Assembly (NCBI GenBank): GCA_964057225.1
Contig: OZ059899.1
Location: 16,686,501 to 16,750,500, forward strand
Direction: 5' to 3'
Length of the DNA stretch: 64,000 nucleotides
From: Auanema rhodensis
Taxonomy: Eukaryota; Nematoda; Chromadorea; Rhabditida; Rhabditidae
Shown in pieces: positions 12,920-22,400 of the stretch (position 1 is its first letter; each line of letters starts with the position of its first letter). A program made the position numbers and the translations under genes. Below the pieces are notes generated by a model, which had not been told where the DNA came from, searched no databases, and saw only the letters and a list, made by a program, of their open reading frames with translations.

Positions 12920-13247
12920 GAGCCACCCGACCGGGAGCCACTCACGAAGGAGCCACCCGACCGGGAGAAACTGAAGGAGGAGCCACTAACGAAGGAGCCA
13001 CCCGACCGGGAGAAACTGAAGGAGGAGCCACTGACGAAGGAGCCACCCGACCGGGAGAAACTGAAGGAGGAGCCACTAACGAAGGAGCCACCCGACCGGG
13101 AGAAACTGAAGGAGGAGCTACTGACGAAGGAGCCACCCGACCGGGAGAAACTGAAGGAGGAGCCACTGACGAAGGAGCCACCCGACCGGGAGCAACTGAC
13201 GGAGAAGCCACTGAAGGAGGAGCCACTGAAGGAGGGGTCACCCGACC
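12920..13247 (+). repeat. Minisatellite block B, second copy
   Basis: About seven 45-base units of the block B type, with CACTAAC and CACTGAC variants alternating. The right end (ACGGAGAAGCCACTGAAG, then GAGGGGTCACCCGACC) is the same as the end of the first B block, including the junction to the satellite. Confidence 0.88.
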
Positions 13248-13560
13248 GTATTCAGATGTGTAGAATCTGATATTCCAAGTACGATTCGGCTGTGACTTTT
13301 CACTTTTCCGGAAAACAGGTTTAGATCAACCCCATCCAAAAGATTTGTTCACAAAAAAGTTCAGGCTGTAGGCACGTTGTGTCCGGTGATTGTCAATTTT
13401 TCTCAAAAATCATCAACTATAATGAAAAATAAATAATCCTAAGTTGGGTATTCAGATGTGTAGAATCTGAATTACTTGGTGTGATTTGGCTGTGACTTCT
13501 CAGTTTTCCGGAAAAAGGTTTATACCAACCCCATCCAAAAGATTTGTTCACAAAAAAGTT
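13248..13560 (-). repeat. Satellite fragment S2, inverted, about 1.6 monomers
   Basis: Reverse-complement copy of the satellite found in the large array, starting at the same dyad motif as S1 and repeating it at 13448 (spacing 200). One full monomer and part of a second are present; similarity stops at CAAAAAAGTT (13560). The first monomer has the rare CTTTTCACTTTTCC variant, the second the ATTACTTGGTGTGAT type. So the satellite faces in opposite directions on the two sides of the 13.6-15.1 kb segment. Confidence 0.9.
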
Positions 13561-13592
13561 GTTCCGATATTGAATTTATTTGATTTCTATTC

Positions 13593-13625
13593 ACAAATTT
13601 ATTAAATTTTTTATTAAAATCCAGA
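13593..13625 (+). repeat. 33-bp inverted repeat, left arm
   Basis: Perfect reverse complement of 15091-15123 (begins ACAAATTTATTAAATTTT, ends AAATCCAGA). Similarity continues inward for about eight more bases with small changes. No target-site duplication is visible outside the arms. Confidence 0.85.
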
Positions 13626-13659
13626 AGAAAAAGAGGTCCTAGCCAAATTTAACGAGAAA

Positions 13660-13682
13660 ATTCAGATTCTACACATCTGAAT
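13660..13682 (+). repeat. Isolated copy of the satellite dyad motif
   Basis: ATTCAGAT, seven bases (TCTACAC), ATCTGAAT: the 23-base dyad that occurs once per satellite monomer, here alone in otherwise unique DNA. The arms are a perfect 8-base inverted repeat. Confidence 0.8.
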
Positions 13683-13683
13683 A

Positions 13684-13820
13684 CATCAGTTTAGTTTAAT
13701 CTTAGTTAGAAAACGATTATTTTTTCTTTTTTAATTTGTTTCGAATAAACTTTGTTAACACGAAAATTCAAAATCGGACATTTATTTTGAAATTATTGTG
13801 AGATTGGTCTATGAACAACC
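13684..13820. other. AT-rich unique spacer
   Basis: Lies between the isolated dyad motif and the promoter-like elements. No gene or repeat seen. Confidence 0.4.
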
Positions 13821-13823
13821 GGA

Positions 13824-13848
13824 AATTTCAAAAATAGTTTTTGAAATT
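13824..13848. repeat. Perfect 11-bp inverted repeat, 3-bp spacer
   Basis: AATTTCAAAAA, TAG, TTTTTGAAATT. It lies 31 bases before a TATA element, so it could be a dimer binding site of the promoter or simply a palindrome in AT-rich DNA. Confidence 0.6.
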
Positions 13849-13879
13849 ATACGCAGACGTGGACTTACGTGGAAAATGG

Positions 13880-13916
13880 TATATAAGGAATTGCTTTCCA
13901 TAAGAAAGCAGTCAGT
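13880..13916 (+). promoter_or_regulatory. TATA plus initiator-like core promoter
   Basis: TATATAAG at 13880-13887 is followed, 31-34 bases later, by CAGTCAGT (13909-13916), which contains the TCAGT initiator type. The spacing is right for RNA polymerase II. Downstream lies a GC-richer tandem repeat, not a recognisable gene. Long terminal repeats of retrotransposons often have this arrangement, so a remnant of one is possible. Confidence 0.4.
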
Positions 13917-13959
13917 CGACATGTCAACTTCGGAGCTGGTCTACTTCTTCCTTCCAGGA

Positions 13960-14745
13960 CCCTGACTCCTACTCTTCTGAAGTAGATGAGTGTGAACGGT
14001 GGGCCCGATCGTCTCTGCTCTTCAACTACTAAAGTGGTGTCTCGGTCCCAGCTATGAACGCTTCATGGAATCAACTTCGCTGGATCTTCATGGAATCAAC
14101 TTCGATCAACTTCGCTGCTTCTTCGTGGTATCATCTTCATTTTTTTTTGGTTATGTACTGTTTATTTCCAGATCCCTGACTCCTACTCTTCTGAAGTAGA
14201 TGAGTGTGAACGGTGGGCCCGATCGTCTCTGCTCTTCAACTACTAAAGTGGTGTCTCGGTCCCAGCTATGAACGCTTCATGGAATCAACTTCGCTGGATC
14301 TTCATGGAATCAACTTCGATCAACTTCGCTGCTTCTTCGTGGTATCATCTTCATTTTTTTTTGGTTATGTACTGTTTATTTCCAGATCCCTGACTCCTAC
14401 TCTTCTGAAGTAGATGAGTGTGAACGGTGGGCCCGATCGTCTCTGCTCTTCAACTACTAAAGTGGTGTCTCGGTCCCAGCTATGAACGCTTCATGGAATC
14501 AACTTCGCTGGATCTTCATGGAATCAACTTCGATCAACTTCGCTGCTTCTTCGTGGTATCATCTTCATTTTTTTTTGGTTATGTACTGTTTATTTCCAGA
14601 TCCCTGACTCCTACTCTTCTGAAGTAGATGAGTGTGAACGGTGGGCCCGATCGTCTCTGCTCTTCAACTACTAAAGTGGTGTCTCGGTCCAGCTATGAAC
14701 GCTTCATGGAATCAACTTCGCTGGATCTTCATGGAATCAACTTCG
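13960..14745 (+). repeat. 214-bp tandem repeat, 3 copies plus a diverged partial
   Basis: Copies start at 13960, 14174, 14388 and 14602 (CCCTGACTCCTACTCTTCTG). The first three look identical; the fourth loses one C (GGTCCAGC for GGTCCCAGC) and then diverges. The unit is visibly richer in GC than the flanks. It contains several imperfect 25-base subrepeats (ATCAACTTCGCTGG core) and ends in a T-rich tract with TTTATTTCCAG. Each copy has a 66-codon frame and a 25-codon frame (PDSYSSEVDECERWARSSLL), with no continuation, so coding is not supported. Confidence 0.9.
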
Positions 14746-14850
14746 CTGCTTCTTCGTGGTATCAACTTCGCTGGGTCTACGTGGTATCAACTTCGCTGGG
14801 TCTACGTGGTATCAACTTCGCTGGGTCTACGTGGTATCAACTTCGTTGCT
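14705..14850 (+). repeat. 25-bp minisatellite
   Basis: About six units of 25 bases with the core ATCAACTTCGCTGGGTCTAC followed by GTGGT; the first units have GATCTTCATGGA in place of GTCTACGTGGT. The same core is scattered through the 214-bp repeat and reappears near 15008-15045, so both repeats grew from one 25-base ancestor. Confidence 0.8.
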
Positions 14851-14870
14851 TCGGCGGGACAAGAAATCTC

Positions 14871-14940
14871 GGAGTCTACTCAACTTCACTGGTTCTACTT
14901 TTTTTTTTTTCGGTAGGGCCAGTGAAGTTGAGGAGACTCC
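14871..14940 (+). repeat. Hairpin with 22-bp arms
   Basis: Left arm 14871-14892 (GGAGTCTACTCAACTTCACT..) and right arm 14919-14940 (CCAGTGAAGTTGAGGAGACT..) are reverse complements with one mismatch. The 26-base loop is T-rich. A transcript in either direction would fold into a stable stem-loop. Confidence 0.85.
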
Positions 14941-15090
14941 GGGACAATGGTACTAACCGAGTCATCGTGTTAGTGCCCACCGTCCCCGCTGGATCTTCGT
15001 CGTAACAACTTCGCTGGGTCTTCGTGGTATCAACTTCGCTGGGACAAGAAATCTCGGAGTCTACTCAACATCACTGATTATACTTTTTTT
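14941..15090 (+). repeat. Degenerate 25-bp units and partial hairpin copy
   Basis: Contains more CTTCGCTGG units (about 14988-15045), then a second copy of the hairpin's left arm region (GACAAGAAATCTCGGAGTCT, about 15043-15062) with changes. The right arm is missing, so the second hairpin is lost. Confidence 0.6.
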
Positions 15091-15123
15091 TCTGGATTTT
15101 AATAAAAAATTTAATAAATTTGT
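15091..15123 (-). repeat. 33-bp inverted repeat, right arm
   Basis: Perfect reverse complement of 13593-13625. The satellite array begins about 13 bases further right, in the orientation opposite to S2. Confidence 0.85.
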
Positions 15124-15320
15124 CTTTATAATATTTTTTTTTTCATTATAGTTGATGATTTTTGAGAAAAATTGACAATCACCGGACACAACGTGCCTAC
15201 AGCCTGAACTTTTTTGTGAACAAATCTTGTGGATGGGGTTGATCTAAACCTGTTTTCCGGAAAACTGAGAAGTCACAGCCGAATCGTACTTGGAATATCA
15301 GATTCTACACATCTGAATAC

Positions 15321-17320
15321 CCAACTTAGGATTATTTATTTTTCATTATTGTTGATGATTTTTGAGAAAAATTGACAATCACCGGACACAACGTGCCTAC
15401 AGCCTGAACTTTTTTGTGAACAAATCTTGTGGATGGGGTTGATATAAACCTGTTTTCCGGAAAACTGAGAAGTCACAGCCGAATCGTACTTGGAATATCA
15501 GATTCTACAGATCTGAATACCCAACTTAGGATTATTTATTTTTCATTATTGTTGATGATTTTTGAGAAAAAGGAACATTCACCGAGCACAACGTGCCTAC
15601 AGCCTGAACTTTTTTGTGAACAAATCTTTTGGATGGGGTTGATATAAACTTTTTTTCCGGAAAACTAAGAAGTCACAGCCAAATCGTACTTGGAATATCA
15701 GATTCTACACATCTGAATACCCAACTTAGGATTATTTATTTTTCATTATAGTTGATGATTTTTGAGAAAAATTGACAATCACCGGACACAACGTGCCTAC
15801 AGCCTGAACTTTTTTGTGAACAAAACTTGTGGATGTGGTTGATCTAAACCTTTTTTCCGGAAAACTGAGAAGTCACAGCCAAATCTTACTCGGAATATCA
15901 GATTCTACACATCTGAATACCCAACTTAGGTTTATTTATTTTTTATTATAGTTGATGATTTTTGAGAAAAATTGACAATCACCGGACACAACGTGCCTAC
16001 AGCCTGAACTTTTTTGTGAACAAATCTTGTGGATGGGGTTGAGATAAACCTTTTTTCCGAAAAACTGAGAAGTCACAGCCAAATCTTATTCGGAATATCA
16101 GATTCTACACATCTGAATACCCAACTTAGGATTATTTATTTTTCATTATTGTTGATGATTTTTGAGAAAAAGGAACATTCACCGAGCACAACGTGCCTAC
16201 AGCCTGAACTTTTTTGTGAACAAATCTTTTGGATGGGGTTGATATAAACTTTTTTTCCGGAAAACTAAGAAGTCACAGCCAAATCACAGCAAGTAATTCA
16301 GATTCTCCACATCTGAATACCCAACTTAGGATTATTTATTTTTCATTATTGTTGATGATTTTTGAGAAAAATTGACAATCACCGGACACAACGTGCCTAC
16401 AGCCTGAACTTTTTTGTGAACAAATCTTGTGGATGGGGTTGATATAAACCTGTTTTCCGGAAAACTGAGAAGTCACAGCCGAATCGTACTTGGAATATCA
16501 GATTCTACAGATCTGAATACCCAACTTAGGATTATTTATTTTTCATTATTGTTGATGATTTTTGAGAAAAAGGAACATTCACCGAGCACAACGTGCCTAC
16601 AGCCTGAACTTTTTTGTGAACAAATCTTTTGGATGGGGTTGATATAAACTTTTTTTCCGGAAAACTAAGAAGTCACAGCCAAATCGTACTTGGAATATCA
16701 GATTCTACACATCTGAATACCCAACTTAGGATTATTTATTTTTCATTATAGTTGATGATTTTTGAGAAAAATTGACAATCACCGGACACAACGTGCCTAC
16801 AGCCTGAACTTTTTTGTGAACAAAACTTGTGGATGTGGTTGATCTAAACCTTTTTTCCGGAAAACTGAGAAGTCACAGCCAAATCTTACTCGGAATATCA
16901 GATTCTACACATCTGAATACCCAACTTAGGTTTATTTATTTTTTATTATAGTTGATGATTTTTGAGAAAAATTGACAATCACCGGACACAACGTGCCTAC
17001 AGCCTGAACTTTTTTGTGAACAAATCTTGTGGATGGGGTTGAGATAAACCTTTTTTCCGAAAAACTGAGAAGTCACAGCCAAATCTTATTCGGAATATCA
17101 GATTCTACACATCTGAATACCCAACTTAGGATTATTTATTTTTCATTATTGTTGATGATTTTTGAGAAAAAGGAACATTCACCGAGCACAACGTGCCTAC
17201 AGCCTGAACTTTTTTGTGAACAAATCTTTTGGATGGGGTTGATATAAACTTTTTTTCCGGAAAACTAAGAAGTCACAGCCAAATCACAGCAAGTAATTCA
17301 GATTCTCCACATCTGAATAC
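15321..17320 (+). repeat. Higher-order repeat: 2 x 1000 bp (5 monomers)
   Basis: 15321-16320 and 16321-17320 appear identical as I read them, including rare marks such as GATTCTACAG, AAAACTTGTGGATGTGG and AATCACAGCAAG. The identity ends at ATTACTTATT (about 17334). Confidence 0.85.
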
Positions 17321-17500
17321 CCAACTTAGGATTACTTATTTTTCATTATAGTTGATGATTTTTGAGAAAAATTGACAATCACCGGACACAACGTGCCTAC
17401 AGCCTGAACTTTTTTGTGAACAAATCTTTTGGATGGGGTTGATATAAACTTTTTTTCCGGAAAACTAAGAAGTCACAGCCAAATCGTACTTGGAATATCA

Positions 17501-17628
17501 GATTCTACACATCTGAATACCCAACTTAGGATTATTTATTTTTCATTATAGTTGATGATTTTTGAGAAAAATTGACAATCACCGGACACAACGTGCCTAC
17601 AGCCTGAACTTTTTTGTGAACAAATCTT
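17501..17628 (+). repeat. Truncated 128-bp monomer (1 of 4)
   Basis: Seventy-two bases are missing between CAAATCTTG and ATTCTACACATC, so GGATGGGG, the TTTTCCGGAAAA palindrome and the variable region are gone. The same join occurs in three other places. Confidence 0.9.
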
Positions 17629-18428
17629 GATTCTACACATCTGAATACCCAACTTAGGATTATTTATTTTTCATTATAGTTGATGATTTTTGAGAAAAAT
17701 TGACAATCACCGGACACAACGTGCCTACAGCCTGAACTTTTTTGTGAACAAAACTTGTGGATGTGGTTGATCTAAACCTTTTTTCCGGAAAACTGAGAAG
17801 TCACAGCCAAATCTTACTCGGAATATCAGATTCTACACATCTGAATACCCAACTTAGGAATATTTATTTTTCATTATAGTTGATGATTTTTGAGAAAAAT
17901 TGACAATCACCGGACACAACGTGCCTACAGCCTGAACTTTTTTGTGAACAAAACTTGTGGATGTGGTTGATCTAAACCTTTTTTCCGGAAAACTGAGAAG
18001 TCACAGCCAAATCTTACTCGGAATATCAGATTCTACACATCTGAATACCCAACTTAGGATTATTTATTTTTCATTATAGTTGATGATTTTTGAGAAAAAT
18101 TGACAATCACCGGACACAACGTGCCTACAGCCTGAACTTTTTTGTGAACAAATCTTGTGGATGGGGTTGAGATAAACCTTTTTTCCGAAAAACTGAGAAG
18201 TCACAGCCAAATCACACCAAGTAATTCAGATTCTCCACATCTGAATACCCAACTTAGGATTATTTATTTTTCATTATTGTTGATGATTTTTGAGAAAAAG
18301 GAACATTCACCGAGCACAACGTGCCTACAGCCTGAACTTTTTTGTGAACAAATCTTTTGGATGGGGTTGATATAAACTTTTTTTCCGGAAAACTAAGAAG
18401 TCACAGCCAAATCACAGCAAGTAATTCA

Positions 18429-18556
18429 GATTCTCCACATCTGAATACCCAACTTAGGATTATTTATTTTTCATTATAGTTGATGATTTTTGAGAAAAAT
18501 TGACAATCACCGGACACAACGTGCCTACAGCCTGAACTTTTTTGTGAACAAATCTT
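18429..18556 (+). repeat. Truncated 128-bp monomer (2 of 4)
   Basis: Same 72-base deletion and same join as the copy at 17501; the dyad motif at its left end has the TCCAC variant. Confidence 0.9.
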
Positions 18557-19356
18557 GATTCTACACATCTGAATACCCAACTTAGGATTATTTATTTTTC
18601 ATTATAGTTGATGATTTTTGAGAAAAATTGACAATCACCGGACACAACGTGCCTACAGCCTGAACTTTTTTGTGAACAAAACTTGTGGATGGGGTTGATC
18701 TAAACCTTTTCTCCGGAAAACTGAGAAGTCACAGCCAAATCTTACTCGGAATATCAGATTCTACACATCTGAATACCCAACTTAGGTTTATTTATTTTTT
18801 ATTATAGTTGATGATTTTTGAGAAAAATTGACAATCACCGGACACAACGTGCCTACAGCCTGAACTTTTTTGTGAACAAATCTTGTGGATGGGGTTGAGA
18901 TAAACCTTTTTTCCGAAAAACTGAGAAGTCACAGCCAAATCTTATTCGGAATATCAGATTCTACACATCTGAATACCCAATTTAGGATTACTTATTTTTC
19001 ATTATAGTTGATGATTTTTGAGAAAAATTGACAATCACCGAGCACAACGTGCCTACAGCCTGAACTTTTTTGTGAACAAATCTTTTGGATGGGGTTGATA
19101 TAAACTTTTTTTCCGGAAAACTAAGAAGTCACAGCCAAATCACAGCAAGTAATTCAGATTCTCCACATCTGAATACCCAACTTAGGATTACTTATTTTTC
19201 ATTATAGTTGATGATTTTTGAGAAAAATTGACAATCACCGGACACAACGTGCCTACAGCCTGAACTTTTTTGTGAACAAATCTTTTGGATGGGGTTGATA
19301 TAAACTTTTTTTCCGGAAAACTAAGAAGTCACAGCCAAATCGTACTTGGAATATCA

Positions 19357-19484
19357 GATTCTACACATCTGAATACCCAACTTAGGATTATTTATTTTTC
19401 ATTATAGTTGATGATTTTTGAGAAAAATTGACAATCACCGGACACAACGTGCCTACAGCCTGAACTTTTTTGTGAACAAATCTT
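19357..19484 (+). repeat. Truncated 128-bp monomer (3 of 4)
   Basis: Same 72-base deletion. It is 1856 bases from the first and 928 from the second, so these three spread by block duplication. Confidence 0.9.
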
Positions 19485-22400
19485 GATTCTACACATCTGA
19501 ATACCCAACTTAGGATTACTTATTTTTCATTATAGTTGATGATTTTTGAGAAAAATTGACAATCACCGGACACAACGTGCCTACAGCCTGAACTTTTTTG
19601 TGAACAAAACTTGTGGATGTGGTTGATCTAAACCTTTTTTCCGGAAAACTGAGAAGTCACAGCCAAATCTTACTCGGAATATCAGATTCTACACATCTGA
19701 ATACCCAACTTAGGTTTATTTATTTTTTATTATAGTTGATGATTTTTGAGAAAAATTGACAATCACCGGACACAACGTGCCTACAGCCTGAACTTTTTTG
19801 TGAACAAATCTTTTGGATGGGGTTGATATAAACTTGTTTTCCGGAAAACTGAGAAGTCACAGCCAAATCTTACTCGGAATATCAGATTCTACACATCTGA
19901 ATACCCAACTTAGGATTATTTATTTTTCATTATAGTTGATGATTTTTGAGAAAAATTGACAATCACCGGACACAACGTGCCTACAGCCTGAACTTTTTTG
20001 TGAACAAATCTTGTGGATGGGGTTGAGATAAACCTTTTTTCCGAAAAACTGAGAAGTTACAGCCGAATCACACCAAGTAATTCAGATTCTACACATCTGA
20101 ATACCCAACTTAGGATTATTTATTTTTTATTATAGTTGATGATTTTTGAGAAAAATTGACAATCACCGGACACAACGTGCCTACAGCCTGAACTTTTTTG
20201 TGAACAAATCTTGTGGATGGGGTTGAGATAAACCTTTTTTCCGAAAAACTGAGAAGTTACAGCCGAATCACACCAAGTAATTCAGATTCTACACATCTGA
20301 ATACCCAACTTAGGATTATTTATTTTTTATTATAGTTGATGATTTTTGAGAAAAATTGACAATCACCGGACACAACGTGCCTACAGCCTGAACTTTTTTG
20401 TGAACAAATCTTGTGGATGGGGTTGAGATAAACCTTTTTTCCGAAAAACTGAGAAGTTACAGCCGAATCACACCAAGTAATTCAGATTCTACACATCTGA
20501 ATACCCAACTTAGGATTATTTATTTTTTATTATAGTTGATGATTTTTGAGAAAAATTGACAATCACCGGACACAACGTGCCTACAGCCTGAACTTTTTTG
20601 TGAACAAATCTTTTGGATGGGGTTGATATAAACTTGTTTTCCGGAAAACTGAGAAGTCACAGCCAAATCTTACTCGGAATATCAGATTCTACACATCTGA
20701 ATACCCAACTTAGGATTATTTATTTTTCATTATAGTTGATGATTTTTGAGAAAAATTGACAATCACCGGACACAACGTGCCTACAGCCTGAACTTTTTTG
20801 TGAACAAATCTTGTGGATGGGGTTGAGATAAACCTTTTTTCCGAAAAACTGAGAAGTTACAGCCGAATCACACCAAGTAATTCAGATTCTACACATCTGA
20901 ATACCCAACTTAGGATTATTTATTTTTTATTATAGTTGATGATTTTTGAGAAAAATTGACAATCACCGGACACAACGTGCCTACAGCCTGAACTTTTTTG
21001 TGAACAAATCTTTTGGATGGGGTTGATCTAAACCTGTTTTCCGGAAAAGTGAAAAGTCACAGCCGAATCGTACTTGGAATATCAGATTCTACACATCTGA
21101 ATACCCAACTTAGGATTATTTATTTTTCATTATAGTTGATGATTTTTGAGAAAAATTGACAATCACCGGACACAACGTGCCTACAGCCTGAACTTTTTTG
21201 TGAACAAATCTTGTGGATGGGGTTGAGATAAACCTTTTTTCCGAAAAACTGAGAAGTTACAGCCGAATCACACCAAGTAATTCAGATTCTACACATCTGA
21301 ATACCCAACTTAGGATTATTTATTTTTTATTATAGTTGATGATTTTTGAGAAAAATTGACAATCACCGGACACAACGTGCCTACAGCCTGAACTTTTTTG
21401 TGAACAAATCTTGTGGATGGGGTTGAGATAAACCTTTTTTCCGAAAAACTGAGAAGTTACAGCCGAATCACACCAAGTAATTCAGATTCTACACATCTGA
21501 ATACCCAACTTAGGATTATTTATTTTTTATTATAGTTGATGATTTTTGAGAAAAATTGACAATCACCGGACACAACGTGCCTACAGCCTGAACTTTTTTG
21601 TGAACAAATCTTTTGGATGGGGTTGATATAAACTTGTTTTCCGGAAAACTGAGAAGTCACAGCCAAATCTTACTCGGAATATCAGATTCTACACATCTGA
21701 ATACCCAACTTAGGATTATTTATTTTTCATTATAGTTGATGATTTTTGAGAAAAATTGACAATCACCGGACACAACGTGCCTACAGCCTGAACTTTTTTG
21801 TGAACAAATCTTGTGGATGGGGTTGAGATAAACCTTTTTTCCGAAAAACTGAGAAGTTACAGCCGAATCACACCAAGTAATTCAGATTCTACACATCTGA
21901 ATACCCAACTTAGGATTATTTATTTTTTATTATAGTTGATGATTTTTGAGAAAAATTGACAATCACCGGACACAACGTGCCTACAGCCTGAACTTTTTTG
22001 TGAACAAATCTTGTGGATGGGGTTGAGATAAACCTTTTTTCCGAAAAACTGAGAAGTTACAGCCGAATCACACCAAGTAATTCAGATTCTACACATCTGA
22101 ATACCCAACTTAGGATTATTTATTTTTTATTATAGTTGATGATTTTTGAGAAAAATTGACAATCACCGGACACAACGTGCCTACAGCCTGAACTTTTTTG
22201 TGAACAAATCTTGTGGATGGGGTTGAGATAAACCTTTTTTCCGAAAAACTGAGAAGTTACAGCCGAATCACACCAAGTAATTCAGATTCTACACATCTGA
22301 ATACCCAACTTAGGATTATTTATTTTTTATTATAGTTGATGATTTTTGAGAAAAATTGACAATCACCGGACACAACGTGCCTACAGCCTGAACTTTTTTG

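Noticed and set aside
11565-13270. Long frames of 99-240 codons in the minisatellite on both strands
   Set aside because: Several frames are open at once because the unit is a multiple of three and has no stop; this is expected of the repeat and no start or splice signal supports a gene.
13999-14627. Three identical 66-codon frames in the 214-bp repeat
   Set aside because: Copies of one repeat unit. The frame ends soon after the T-rich tract and has no recognisable domain.
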